A DNA stretch of 64,000 bases, from positions 4,427,671 to 4,491,670 of the forward strand of contig CAJSYZ010000002.1 of NCBI GenBank assembly GCA_910574455.1, written 5' to 3'. This DNA is from Trichaptum fuscoviolaceum (lineage: Eukaryota > Basidiomycota > Agaricomycetes > Hymenochaetales > Trichaptaceae). Below are positions 1 to 11,975 of the stretch, one piece after another. Made by a program: the position numbers and the translations under genes. A model generated the notes under the pieces. That model had not been told where the DNA came from. It worked only from the letters and a program-made list of their open reading frames with translations, and searched no databases. Numbering within the stretch: position 1 is the stretch's first letter; each line of letters starts with the position of its first letter.

Positions 1-348
1 AAAATCGCTTGAGGCAAGAAGAGTTGAATCAAGAGTTTATAAAGGACGGGAAACCAAAAACAGACTCGAAGTCGCGCACAGGCAGCGCAGATCAAGGTGA
101 GCTGCGTCTATGCCATTGCTATTCATAACCAACCGAGGGAGCCGGGTGGGAGATGAAGTCGAAGAAGGGGGGGTGGCTGTGACGCGTTATGTACGCTTAT
201 TTGTGTTACTACTAGGCACCCTCCAGCCTCGGCTGCCTCGCCCTGATTGATACCAGATGTCACCTTGACGGAAGCAAAGTGGTCGTAGAGTATTAGGCTC
301 CGCTGTGCTTTGCTCGACATTTTACTGCACTTGATCTTCTGGCTATCG
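1..348. other. Upstream region, no gene seen
   Basis: No supported coding region. This stretch would hold the promoter and 5' UTR of the RCC1-repeat gene that starts at 349. I see no clear TATA box or other recognisable site. Confidence 0.4.
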
Positions 349-1623
349 ATGGCCTTGACTGAGCTTTTTTCCGCTGGCTCTAATGCGCAGGGCCAACTGG
401 CTCACGGAAACCAGGAAGACAGTCATTGCTTCCGTCGGTGCATGTTCTCCGAAGAGGATGATAAGCTATCAAAAGTTATCAATGTGATGTCCGTGGCAGC
501 TGGTGCAAACCATACTCTCGTTCTGTCGCAACTGTCTGATGGAACGACGTATCTTTGGGGGTGCGGGGACGGGCGTCGAGGACAGCTGGGACATCGATAT
601 CAGATTGAATCTGGTACATCTTCTACGTTCCGTCGCATTGATTTTTCGGAATACGTAGGTTACCAAATAACCTTTATCGCCGCATCTTGGGAGACATCAT
701 TTGTTGCCCTTTCACATACAGACTACGGTGACATCTTGCTTTCAATGGGCAGCGACGACTTCGGAGACCTTGGCATTGGCAGCTCATCAGAGCGGAAAGA
801 AAGTGGATGTCATCACCGGATTAACTTCGCCCATCTGTTTTCCAACATGGATCAAAGTTTGATTCGTATACTGGAGCTACAAGCTGGCCCGCATAACGCC
901 GTCGCATTGTTGTCTTGTGAAGAAAATGGGTCTGGAGGCGCCAAAACAATCGTGACTGTGGGCTGGGGCGCTTCCCGACATGGACAATTGGGGACTGCAA
1001 AGCTCCTATCCGAGAAGCCGCAGTCGATCACTCCTAAGCCTGCGGTCATCCCTATTCGGGATGTTCACAAATGTGCAGTAGGGAACCAACACATCGTCTT
1101 CCTAACCTCTACTGGATCCGTCGTTGCTTTGGGGTCTAATAGAAAAGGGCAAATCAGCCATCTAAACTCAGCAGAGAACATTCGAGCGATCGAAAGCACG
1201 TGGAATGGTACATATCTTGTACGACAAAATCCAAATTCTGCATACGATTGGTGCATCTTGGCTACTGGTAGCAACTCGCGTGGTCAACTCACTCGGAGCT
1301 TCGATCTACAATCACAAGCGTCTGATTTGCAAATAATTGACTTCCCGGATGGCGCTTTGTTTCAAGCTCTGGCCTGCGGTAGCGAGCATATTTTGGTTTC
1401 ACTGCGAAAGGCTGACCACAAAGAACCTAGTATTACTATGTCAGAGGTATGGGGCTGGGGCTGGAACGAGCATGGTAATCTTGGCCTCGGGCACACAGAT
1501 GACCTTCAGCAACCTACGCCTGTTTGGACACAACGGTATTCACAGAATACAAAGGGAAGAGTGACCGGCGTATGGGCCGGTTGTGGGACAAGTTGGATTG
1601 CTGTGGAGACGGATGGTCAATAG
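349..1623 (+). CDS. RCC1-repeat (ATS1/SERGEF-like) protein
   Basis: A single-exon gene of 424 codons. I chose the ATG at 349 (MALTELFSAGSNAQGQL) because the frame upstream of it has no other ATG. The protein carries RCC1 blades along its whole length: GSNAQGQL near the start, then WGCGDGRRGQLGH, MGSDDFGDLGIG, VGWGASRHGQLG, ALGSNRKGQI, ATGSNSRGQLT and WGWGWNEHGNLGLGH. A seven-bladed propeller is expected, and the length fits a protein that is only the propeller. The closest known types are yeast Ats1 and vertebrate SERGEF, which are linked to GTPase regulation and secretion or to tRNA modification. I cannot tell which role applies here. The reading frame is intact. The neighbouring gene is convergent. 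Confidence 0.85.
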   Translation: MALTELFSAGSNAQGQLAHGNQEDSHCFRRCMFSEEDDKLSKVINVMSVAAGANHTLVLSQLSDGTTYLWGCGDGRRGQLGHRYQIESGTSSTFRRIDFSEYVGYQITFIAASWETSFVALSHTDYGDILLSMGSDDFGDLGIGSSSERKESGCHHRINFAHLFSNMDQSLIRILELQAGPHNAVALLSCEENGSGGAKTIVTVGWGASRHGQLGTAKLLSEKPQSITPKPAVIPIRDVHKCAVGNQHIVFLTSTGSVVALGSNRKGQISHLNSAENIRAIESTWNGTYLVRQNPNSAYDWCILATGSNSRGQLTRSFDLQSQASDLQIIDFPDGALFQALACGSEHILVSLRKADHKEPSITMSEVWGWGWNEHGNLGLGHTDDLQQPTPVWTQRYSQNTKGRVTGVWAGCGTSWIAVETDGQ

Positions 1624-2762
1624 TTCTGTCCAGAACGCAAAGTACCTCACTGGCGAGTACGAGTATCATCAAGAAGATTAGAGCCCTCATTTAGAGTTGC
1701 ATATACGCACTGCGGAACATACGGTCGCAGTATTTCGCGGTCGCCTGATATACTTATCGGCATAGCCCTCATTGCCTTCTGCGGATTTAAGAAGCCTAGC
1801 ACATGTTATGTCTTGCGATTCGTTGAACGACAGCTAGGGCATAGAGCTACGCCGAGGTGAATGAAAGTCCCGTCCCCTCCATTTGTATTTAAGGATCATA
1901 GACCACCTTGTTGCGCTCATGCATGGGGAACCTTGAATCTTATATAGTACATTAAATTGGAGCGGATTGTTTGATATGCAATGTCAGTGAACTCGAGGGT
2001 CTCAGTCTTCGTTAGCCAGTCCATAGTCCTCGTGAAGCTGTTTTACGGTCGTTTCCTTCAATATGGCGAGCTAACATGCATATGAGAGAACTGGAATAGA
2101 GGAGCAAAGAATCAGGCCGAGACTCACCTTGCCGATAAGCACCTGTTAGGAGCTAAGTAAATAAATAAAAATAATAACCTTATGACACACCTGCGTTGCA
2201 TCTTTTGCCTCATTATAATCATGTAAAAGCTTAATGTGCCCCTTCACTATCACTTCCGCATCCTCTTCCCTGCTCACATCTAGTTAAGATAAGTTTTCAT
2301 CCTAGAATACTGCGGCGCACCCGAGCGTTTGTTGGAGTTTGTCAATATCAACTTGTAGTGCGGCGATTCGAGCATCCTCAGGCTGTCGTCCAGACAACCT
2401 TAACATTAGCACATGGATAGACATGGGCGGACATGATCATAACGGACTTCTTTATGGTGTACGTTCGTATGTGCATGCATCTTGTCTTGAAAAAATGAAG
2501 CCTTTGTGACTTCAGAATGAATGCAGGAGCGAACGGTGAAGGTACGAATGTGGACTAAATAGGGAAAATTTGAGGCGAAACATGGACCATCTACGACGTG
2601 TTATTTACGCGTTATTTGTTCGTGGCGAAATTTCTACGCCCTCAGGCTGTGCTTACTGCTGAACCAGTTTACGGTGATATTGATAGTAAATAAATATGAT
2701 ACACTACTTGTAAGGATGGAAAACCCGAATGATAAGATAGCAAAGTCGAGATAACTTAATTT
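1624..2762. other. Intergenic, convergent 3' ends
   Basis: About 1.1 kb between the stop codons of two convergent genes. There is no open frame of note, no repeat I can recognise and no RNA gene. It presumably holds two 3' UTRs. Confidence 0.4.
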
Positions 2763-4150
2763 TTAGCCAGCAAGATCCAGCCCTGATCCTCCGCCATTAT
2801 GTACTTCTCTCCACTGCCGTTCAACTTGGTGTGGCTGGAATGTCCAGAGCGGGGTGCCATTTCCCCGTCCTCTCTGACCGAACATAGCTGGCCTTCGGAG
2901 TGTGCCCGCTGTGCGCATGCCTGGCTGGGCTGCTTCGCCTGCTCTTTGAAGTTGCATTGTCTGAGGCCCTTGTGGTCCAACGTTTCCGGACATTGGGCCC
3001 TGCGCAGCACCGAAAGGCTGCACAGGAGTTGGACTACCTGGGTGCCATACCTCCGAGGGTCTGGTGTGAACAGTCGCTGCTTTTAAACTCATGATGACCG
3101 GCCGGTGTTCCCCCACCACGTCCTCGTTCAAGCCTAATCTCTGGGCATTATCGTTGTCAATACCAAGAATTTTGCGAAGCTCCTCGTTTTCCTTCTCAAT
3201 ACGTGCTATCTCCCTCTCCCTTTCCAAAGCCCAGTCTTCACGTACATTGTCTTCGAGAAAGCCACCCAACTCCTCCAACGATTTGTCTTGGTCATCCTGC
3301 CAGTTTTCTGGTTCCTCTCCATGTAGAGATCGTAACAGTAGCCGAAGATTTTGTTGGAGGCGTTGTAACGATGTAGTAACATGCGCGCTGTTAACGAGCT
3401 CGTTGTTGGCTGTGGTTGCTTCTCGCGACTGCAGCAGAGTTTCGTAGTGGCGGGTCAATGTCATTTCATGCTGTACCGCAGCATTCTAGAGTTGTCCTTA
3501 TTAGTCGGATCTCATTGTCCATTCTGAAGGGCACTCACTGCATGATTCCGAAATTTAGACATAACAGTCTCCATAGTCTGCTCGTACTCTTTCAAAAGAG
3601 TGCCGAGTTGCTTGTTCTCATGCTGCAGGGTTTGGTTCTCGATAAGAATTTGAGCATTCGTACGCTCCAACTCCGTATCGAATGTCTCTAGAGCGCATCG
3701 TATCACGGAAATAACAGATCAACCTTATAATAATAGGAATGGTAATGCATGAATGACACACCTTGGGAAAGGTCTACGTTGAACCTTCGAAGGGCGTATC
3801 CAGAGACGTTATGGAATGCATGCTCCTGCGACAAAGCGTCAACAATTTATAAAGCACCAATCGATGAGGAATACCTTCAGTAAGCTTGCTTGGTGCTGTA
3901 GTTGGGCGACAATATTCTTGTTATGCGTGATCTGTTCTGCGAGCTCCTGCACCATTTGATACGCGCGCATCATGTCTGCGTCGACATCTCGTTCGATTCC
4001 ACTAAACATTCTGAATGTTTGCTGGCCTTTCGCTTTATGCGGATTATACTGATGAAGACCGGACGATGGTTTGTTTGGACGAGAGAATAAAGACTCAGTG
4101 TCAATCGAAGCGTGACCGTGCATCTCTGAGAGAACAGACAGTGATGCCAT
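2763..4150 (-). CDS. SIKE/FGFR1OP2-family coiled-coil protein, Sci1-like STRIPAK subunit
   Basis: Four exons on the minus strand: 4150-3875, 3825-3762, 3687-3539 and 3485-2763. The introns have GT-AG ends and 49, 74 and 53 nt; together the exons give 403 aa in one frame. The start is the ATG of [14 protein letters not shown] at 4150; an upstream exon is possible. The centre is strongly coiled-coil and holds the family block with [20 protein letters not shown], followed by [14 protein letters not shown], and later [29 protein letters not shown]. This pattern is that of vertebrate SIKE1/FGFR1OP2 and of Sci1 in filamentous fungi, small partners of the STRIPAK phosphatase complex that controls hyphal fusion and fruiting. 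The C-terminal 120 residues are Pro/Gly/Gln-rich and poorly conserved. Assignment to the family is firm; the cellular role is inferred from it. Confidence 0.85.
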
Positions 4151-4405
4151 ATCGGCAACTTGTAGTACGCGCTTCAAGTTTGCAATTTGGCAAGATTCGC
4201 ACACAACCGCCGTAAGAGGAAAGTTAAGCATCGAGCATTTGGAATGACATGCCAGTGGTACAACTTCAAGTTCAACCATCGTATGATAGCTGATTTAATA
4301 TCCTCACCTTTAGTGATGGACTCAGATTCACCACAAATCAGAGAAAGTCTCTTACAAACAGCGTGAGTAACAAATGCCGCACCCAAATGTCATTATTGAT
4401 AGATT

Positions 4406-7400
4406 TTACAGACAACACAATCTTGACAAATTTGAATTAGAATTACGACCAAAATCCTCCTCTTTGATGTTATTCTCCCGTATAACCTTCAAGAATACGC
4501 TTTCTAAGCTCACACGTTCAACTGTGTACTCTGAGAAGTCGCCAAACTCCACCAAAGTCTTGAACAGGTCCGCAAGCGAACGGTTTTCATGTAAAGGTAC
4601 TTCGAAACGAGTTGCGACGTCGTCAGATAACCGAGAACCAGGTATACAAGCCATAAGCTCTTGCGCTTTTTTAACCTCCTCACGTGTCCGACATGAAAAA
4701 TGAACTTCGTAGATAGGAAAGCGAGCGGCGAGACTCTGGGTAGGCCCAACAGCTGGTTGCAAAGTCTCAAAGTGGATTCTAAGTATTGCACTTCGCAGAG
4801 GTACGCACCTAACAGTTTTCGCGCAATTATGCCAACCTTGGTAGCCAGTGCAGAAGCTTCTTCCATCGAGTCTAAAGCTTTCACGTCAAGTTGAAGAAAA
4901 TGGTAGTCCGGTCATAACTTACGAGTTGTAATTACCACAGCCTTCCCAATCGCGACACTTTTAAGAGTACCCCACATATCCCGCTTCATCTTCGCATCAA
5001 TCCCTGTCGAAAATTCGTCTATGAGCACGACTGATGGATTACCTAAACACAATGATCCATTAATGAGTAAGCAAGGAAAAGTTCCTTCCAGTAAACACTG
5101 AATATTGCTCACCAATAAGTGCTATCGCAAGAGAAAGCTTCCGTTGATTTCCACCAGAAAGCTGACTCGCCAATCTGTCCGCATATGGATCAAGGGCGGT
5201 AGACTGCAGAAGAATATCCACGCTCCCTTCAAGTTCGGGACCGCGATAAAGACCTTTCAAACGTCCATAAATGTGCAAATGCTCTCGTACTGTCAACTGC
5301 GGATCGATAGCCGTAAACTGAGGACAGACACCAAGAGATAACCTAGCTGTTCGAGGATGGCGAGCAACAGAGACCCCTTGTATAAGAACATCACCAAGGT
5401 CTGGGATTATATCCCCCTCTGCCAATGAGGAAAGGCAAGCTATGAACAACTATAATATGAAGTAGTGGCAAAACTCACGAATGATCCTGAAGGTAGACGT
5501 TTTCCCAGCTCCGTTAGGACCTAAGAGCGCAAGTATTGTGTCCTGTGGGACGCCAAAACTAACGTCATCAACTGCTGTCGCAGACATCCCGGGAAAAGTT
5601 TTGGTCACATGCATGACCCGCAAAGGATCGTCTGAATCCACAACTTCTTCCAACTCGTTATCGACATCTGTAGGGAACGCGCTGGTCCTCTCTTCCGTAA
5701 ACGGACGATGGCCCTTCCGGTCGGCCAACTTTATCAACTTTCGAGGAAGTTTTGATCCTGAGTCAAACCAGACAAGCAATGCGAACAGCACCAAGATGTA
5801 TACAATCAAGTACGTGATAGGCCCCCCGAATTTGGTGATGACACCAATTGCGCGAGTGGAGAGGTCTGTTTCTCCGTCACATAGCAAGGAGAAGAGATTG
5901 ACTGATATGAAGGAAGCCCGAAGCTATTTCGATTGACATGTTAACGGGTTAAGTACAAGGTTCAAGGGACTTACCGGGCTCGCCACGGGAGACAGTAAAG
6001 ACAATGTAAAGTCTTCAAGGGAATAATTTAATTATTGAGGGTTTCAGTCGAGTGAATAAACTCACTTATGGTGCCGTTCACTTAGACACCGCTACTTTTG
6101 TGCACCCAAATAGGAAATACAAAAAAATAGATATTTAAAAATCCTTTAGTGGAAATGCTCCTTTCAGTGAAAGGAGCATTTCCACTAAAGGATTTAATTT
6201 TTGGGGCAAAACTGACGGAGATAAATTTTGGAGCCCAACCAAATTGGCGGATTGCCTAATAAATTACCTTCTATGGAAGACAATTAGTCACACAATTCCC
6301 TTATTCAGAGTTGCTGAAGTAATGACACTTCTTCAGCTTCCAACATTTGAACAAAAGTTGACTTTTTTTACTGCAGATTTGGGCTTTTCTAGGCAAGTCA
6401 ACTCTAAAGGAATATTCTGGTAGATTTTGAGAATTATTTTTCCGAAAAAATTTGTTGACATCCAATTTGGCGGTTGCACAAAAGTAGCGGCGTCTAAGTG
6501 AACGGCACCATAGTATAGTAATGATTTTGCCTGCTTGTGAAGTCTTCGCGTACGTCAATGTTAGAAGATACCCAGCAACGTAAACCTACATTTAACCTAT
6601 ATTCTGAACGCTTCTTACTAACAGTACTCGACAAAGTGAAGCTTACGATGAACATAATAATTTGGTAGCCTGCAACCAAAGCAAAGGCAGCGAGTGGTGA
6701 GTTGGTGACCAAGGAGACGCAATACGCGAACAGCGCCCCCGCCAGCCCATACAAAAATAATACAACCCACTAGATAGGAAGAAGTTAAGGTAGCTTGCTA
6801 GGTCATGCGAAATTTGACTTACGAATAAACCAAGTCCATGGAATTGATCTGTAACAGTTGCGAAAACGATTATTATGACTACCGAAGCTGCTGTAGAAAA
6901 CATTCCATCGAAAAGGAGATGTCCTATCCAAAGCCCCGAGGGGTCCGCCAGCCCATTCGACAGCTGCATTGCTTGAACGGAAGTTCGCCGCTCGCTCGAA
7001 ACATACAAGGCATAAAATGCCGGGTACGCAGCCTTTAATGCAGATTCAATCGCAAAATTCAAAAGAGCATAGGGGGGCAACTTACCATGCATGCGCCAAA
7101 GAATGCCGTCCACTTCAATGCGAAGAGTGTTCCCCCATCAATGGCCGGAAAGGCTTGAAAGTTTGCTAGCAAAATGCTTGCATTAACACCATTCTGGCCT
7201 GACGAATTTAGCGCGTTGTTGTATAAGATGTTGGTAGCCAAGTTAAGCATAGTTGGTCCAGTTAACCCTGGTGGCGTTGCTTCCCAGGCGACCAACGAAT
7301 CCCCAGTATTCAAATCCACTGAGATGCCCCCTTGAGATAAATTTTGGAAATTCTGCGCAATGTCATTAAAGAAAGTTGCATTGTCTTGTATATTCTGAAT

Positions 7401-10400
7401 CTGCAAGTTCGCTGACGTTGGACCGACCGTTTGGGTGATGTTCGAGGGACTCGTAAGGATGGCATTTCCGTGCTCGGGAGTTGACATTCCCAATAATAGC
7501 GGTGAGAATGGGTAGTATAACGGCTGCAACGGACTTGGATCGAAAGCCTTAACGCAAGTTTCCGCCCTCCCATTTAAGAAGAAGAGGGGGACGCAAGAAC
7601 CCGCGACAGCGATGAGAAATGAAAGAAGTGGTGTCAGCCAAGCGCGCCTTGCTATCATGCAGCGCTTGTTAAAAATCGTCAGGGCTTGGCTGAGGGGCGA
7701 ACGAATCCTACCATTGGCAAGCTGAAGAATGCGAGCGTTGCCAAGGTTGATTTCAGAATCCTCCTTCGAGTCAAGAAACGTATCTTTATCGACAAGACTC
7801 GGCTGCTTAGGTTCTGTCAGTCCTTGCCCGTTCTCTTTCATCAGTTTCAGGAATATGTCCTCGATTGTTGTTCCATGTACATCGTATGATGTAATCCCTA
7901 AAGCTACTCGATCGCGTTCAAGGGTATTAAGTATCTTCCCCACAACAATTGGATCTTTTGACTTCAGATGGTACAGAGCATATGTCTCTGTGAAGGATGA
8001 GCTGTAAGCTTCAGGCGCTTCAGCACGTATCCTATCGAGGATTTCCGGGGGAGCTCCACTGCGTGGTTTCTCTGATGATTTGATTGGATCGAGTAGTATT
8101 TGTATCGTGTACCCTTCCCCTAGCGAGGATTTCAGAGTTACCGGCGGCCCCTCAGCGACCAACTTTCCTGGAGCAGCTAAGATAGCAATGTTATCCGCTA
8201 AAAGATCAGCCTCGTCAAGGAACTAAGACATAAGTCGAGTCAAACAGCAGTCTCGGCCCATGCGTCAAGAAATTACGAACGTGGGTGGTAAAAACAATAG
8301 TTCGATCGGTCCTCACGGCTGTTAGTGTCCTCCACAAAGATCTCCTCGACAACGGGTCAACGCCAGAAGTCGCTTCATCGACTAGAACAACTGGGTGATG
8401 AGTCCATGCGTCAGTACAGCAGTAATTGTATTAAGACAGTTTTGCCTGCAGCTTACTTTTCGAACCTCCAACAAGTCCTATGGCTAATTGTAGCTTCCTC
8501 TTCTGCCCTCCGCTCAGTGTCGACGCATTTGAATGAATTTTGTACTCCAGATCGCAGTTTTTAAGGAGCTGCAAAATATCCTCGTCCCCTTCTGAACCCT
8601 TTGGCCGTTTGATAGCATGCCATACCTTAAGGGTCTGGTAGCAAGAAAGCTCAGGGAATAGTACATTCTTTTGAGGTACTATTCCAAGAATCCCATGAGA
8701 GGGGAGAGAACGGCCATCCTCGTACACAACAGAGCCTGAAGTCCGACCAAGAAGACCACTGAGAATTGATAGTGTAGTAGACTTTCCAGCACTATGGATG
8801 ACGGCCTCAGAAAATATGGATTTGAGATAGAAGACAAGATACAAACCCATTTGATCCTAGGAGAACGAATATGCCGTGTTTCGGTATATCCAGTGAGAGG
8901 TCTGCAATTGCAGTTACACTTTCCTTCTTCCATTTCCACCAAGGCGACGTGAAGGTCACGTTTAAGTTACGTATCGAGATCGCGGTATCTTGAGGAATAG
9001 CATAGGAACGCGAGTCATCATGTGCTTTCTTCGCATGTGTTCCGAAGTTCCACCAGGTCCTAGTCGTTTTCCCAGGACCACGAGAATCGTAAAGCTTCCT
9101 CTCTATAATGACAGCCAAGACAGGCCAAAGAAATATATCAATCTGGGAGATATTAGCTGCATGTAGTTTTGTTAATGTAGAGGGTTGAGACTTACTAAGG
9201 CTGCAATCATTAAAGGTAGGAGAATAAGATGGTTATCCGGGTCTCCCTTCAGGACATTTGTATGGATACGACTATTTTCGAACCCGGCTATAGCCCGGAT
9301 AGCGAAGAAATAAAATCCGGACGGAAAGATGATGGAGTAGATGAAAGCAGCACCTGTCGATGCTCTGCCGAACGTCTGGGCAAGGATAGCAAACAAAAGA
9401 GACAAGAAGGTCGAAGCAACTGCTGCTAACTGTGGAGAGCTTCCAAAAGGCGCCCCAACAAATAAGGACCAACTCGCCAGAGACAATCTAAAAACTGTAG
9501 TAAGCCGCTCCTGCACATAAGTTGGTGATGAAAATACGGAATACTTACCCAAAAAGCAAATGCACGAAAAGCACTATAACGACATGTGTGGCTGTAAAGA
9601 TTCTGAAATGCCAAACCAACGACACTATGATCCAAGCTGGAAGATATGCCAACGAAATACTTATGTGCCAAGATCTTCAAATGGAAGAATGTCAGTGCTT
9701 GACTAAGGATTTTTGAGGATGTTTGGTATACAATATACGTGCTGAGTCCCGAAGACCCATAGATTTCATATGACCGGTGAGAAGATTTGCCCGTTCCCCC
9801 ATAAAAGACCCGGGTAGTTGATATGCGATGCCTATGAAGCATATGAAACTGCCGAAATGTAAGCGAAAGATTATGAACAGATATCGAAGTACGTACAGAG
9901 CTAGGACAAGTAGCTGTCTAAGCCCTCTCACATAGCCTGGAGAAATTATATAAAACAAACAAAGAAATTATTGTAGAGTAAGGCTCACTTAAGCGTATCC
10001 GAGTAAATTGCTCTGTGTTACTTTCTTGTGTAAATGGCCATTCAAGAGGTGTTGGCAATTGCTTTCCGGTCTTTAACTCGATGATGGCCTGAATCAGGCG
10101 TCAGATCATGTTTAACGAATTAGAGAAAGGTAAACTAACAGAATCGATGGCCCACTGCAACGGGAGAATGAGAAGCTCATAGTCACTGCTATGTCTCTTG
10201 ACATCGATGTGAAACAAACCACCATCCGCCATTATAGTGTAGTTCAGAGGCGATATATCGCTGCTATTCATGGGCATAGAATTAAAAGCGACAGCCGCAA
10301 AGCATTCAGAAAATAGGTTGAAGTTCTGTGGACATGAGTTCGCAATATCATTTGGAGAAGGTAGTTGATGGACAACGCGCAGCTGAGAGCTACTGAAGGC

Positions 10401-10782
10401 GTTTGTGACATGGGACATGATGTCCACAGGAGCGGGAAACCCGGTGCCATTGGTCCCATCGGCCCAGAATAACGCTAGGGAGCCGTCGATTTGGTCCTTG
10501 AGAGCATGGACTGGAACTGGCTGTCCGATGCCAAACTACATGAAGCGGACAAGCATCAGTCTCCGACACTGAGCAAAAATCATGAGGTGTTAATTTCTGA
10601 AGCGTACATTGTTTGGCTTAGTAAGAAAGAGCTGGGCCACCGCGAGGAAGATGCCATATGCCACTGGCATGACGAAACATCTTAAGAGATTTAGCTTCAG
10701 TAAGAAGCAGTCCGTGAATGAATATGTATGTAGCAATCATTATGGACTTGGTGCTCACATATGGATGTTTCGATAGAACCAT
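4406..10782 (-). CDS. ABCA-type full ABC transporter, coding exon interrupted by a MITE
   Basis: A many-exon gene. Exon 1 is 10782-10759 (MVLSKHPY), exon 2 is 10694-10608 (a membrane segment, [19 protein letters not shown]) and exon 3 is 10535-10140. Layout: TM1, an extracellular domain, TMs 2-6 containing the loop [20 protein letters not shown], then NBD1. NBD1 has Walker A GSNGAGKST split by an intron at 8846-8792, Q-loop VPQKN, signature LSGGQKRK and Walker [14 protein letters not shown] second membrane half with a large ectodomain lies at about 7700-6550. NBD2 has Walker [10 protein letters not shown] near 5510, signature LSGGNQRK, Walker [13 protein letters not shown] and an H-loop TTHSMEE rebuilt across an intron. 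ABCA proteins move lipids across membranes. A 442-bp MITE (6069-6510) sits in the exon coding GKIITIL, so the frame reads into it and stops at 6301, before NBD2. The true N-terminus may lie further upstream. Confidence 0.9.
6069..6510. mobile_element. MITE, Tc1/mariner-like, 442 bp, TA target duplication
   Basis: The ends are inverted repeats of 36 bp with one mismatch. They begin TGGTGCCGTTCACTTAGAC on the left, and the same sequence reads on the other strand at the right. TA flanks both ends (6067-6068 and 6511-6512), as in Tc1/mariner elements. There is no transposase frame inside. The interior is AT-rich. A motif related to CCAAATTGGCGG occurs near 6239 and again close to the right end (6460s), which suggests internal deletion or rearrangement of a larger parent. 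Confidence 0.9.
6139..6195. repeat. Perfect palindrome inside the MITE
   Basis: Two arms of 27 nt (6139-6165 and 6169-6195) are exact reverse complements separated by the 3-nt loop AGT. It may be a nested element made of fused ends, or an intrinsic hairpin of the MITE. Confidence 0.9.
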
Positions 10783-11549
10783 CAGGAAAAAGTTTTTAAA
10801 ATGATAATATGATTACATACGATAACATACAATATAACAGGTAAAATCGTCCCTAATGTATCTCGGGTTCCAGTATCAAATATATTGACCTTATCAGGCA
10901 CGTAAAATTCAATACAAAGTATGCCATGATTACAGCTACTATCTTAGGCAATCAGCATTATGGCTCTTTTATTCCGTAAAATGCAATACATGGCTTAGCA
11001 GCCTGTTAGGGTTTGTACCGGATTTCAGTGTTTGTATTGCGCATATAGTGACTAAAATTTAGTATATATGCTGTCATTATGGTGACCTATGTAATTAATT
11101 CTGCCGCAGTTAATGGGATTATGTAGTTTACATACTCTAGCTTTCATTGTAATGTCTAGCAGCATGGTAGCGATAACACCGTAATGTGTCGATGATAATG
11201 CATGATAGCGATGCTGGGAGCTATCTTTAGATACAAGGCACCACGTCATGACAGCGATGCCAATGAATGATGGGCCCTGATCATGAATTCTAGGCCATAT
11301 ATAGTTTATATTTTGTTACAAATGACATCAGACTGCCGGCTCCGATGACAAATTAGTACTCCTTATAATCAAATTCATGTTACATCAGGTCTATCGTTGG
11401 GTATCTACGCTGGCTTGCCGACAGCTCTTTTATTTAATTCTGGCCGTTGTCAATGGCTGATGATGGTTAATAATGAATTATATTAATATTAACGTGCTAT
11501 TGTACATCATACACTATACTAATGTCATTCAAATGCACGTCGGAGATCG
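10783..11549. other. AT-rich intergenic region
   Basis: No supported gene. AT-rich, with only short random frames. It probably includes the promoter and perhaps an unrecognised first exon of the ABCA transporter. Confidence 0.4.
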
Positions 11550-11735
11550 AGCATGCCCCTGGGTAACGCTTGCGGAACCATCGAGGAATGAACGCACTCT
11601 CATACAGTGCGTTGGCTTCAAGATCCTTGCAGTTCCTACCACGGAAGGGCAACTAGTAACACAAGGCGGCATCAGCGTAAGTGAAGGTATAGCGCAAAAG
11701 AGCTCACCTGCCAAAGACAAGGCTGTTTGCGCAGC
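11550..11735 (-). pseudogene. Degenerate partial copy of the neighbouring AGC kinase exon
   Basis: This segment closely matches 12253-12440 in the same orientation. Both share a block reading gtggaaccatcgaggaatga (or with gcggaacc), then a stretch around cttcaagatccttgc, then the donor region of the next intron. That part encodes kinase subdomains X-XI (AFIPRWFHKRYPEA in the better copy). The copy has lost the reading frame and lacks the rest of the kinase. It is a local duplication remnant. Confidence 0.7.
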
Positions 11736-11975
11736 ATCTCTAATGCTCCTTGCCGGAAGCATAGGCGACGGGATGGGCTCGTTCAATGGAATTGTTGCGA
11801 ACTGGTGGGGCTGACGGCTGAGACGACCGAGGATCTCTTTGACTCTGAGGCCAACTGCGAGACGATCCTCTCGCAAATCGGGAGAGAACGCTGGCATGGC
11901 AATGGGCGAAAAGCAGGCTGGAAATTCTTTCCCTGGTCGCCAGCGAAGGGGGGCGAGGAACTCGTACTCAGCGGG

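Noticed and set aside
6060..6066. GTGAGT on the minus strand next to the MITE read as a normal splice donor of the present allele
   Set aside because: With the MITE in place the exon frame has already ended at a stop inside the element, so using this donor cannot rescue the protein.
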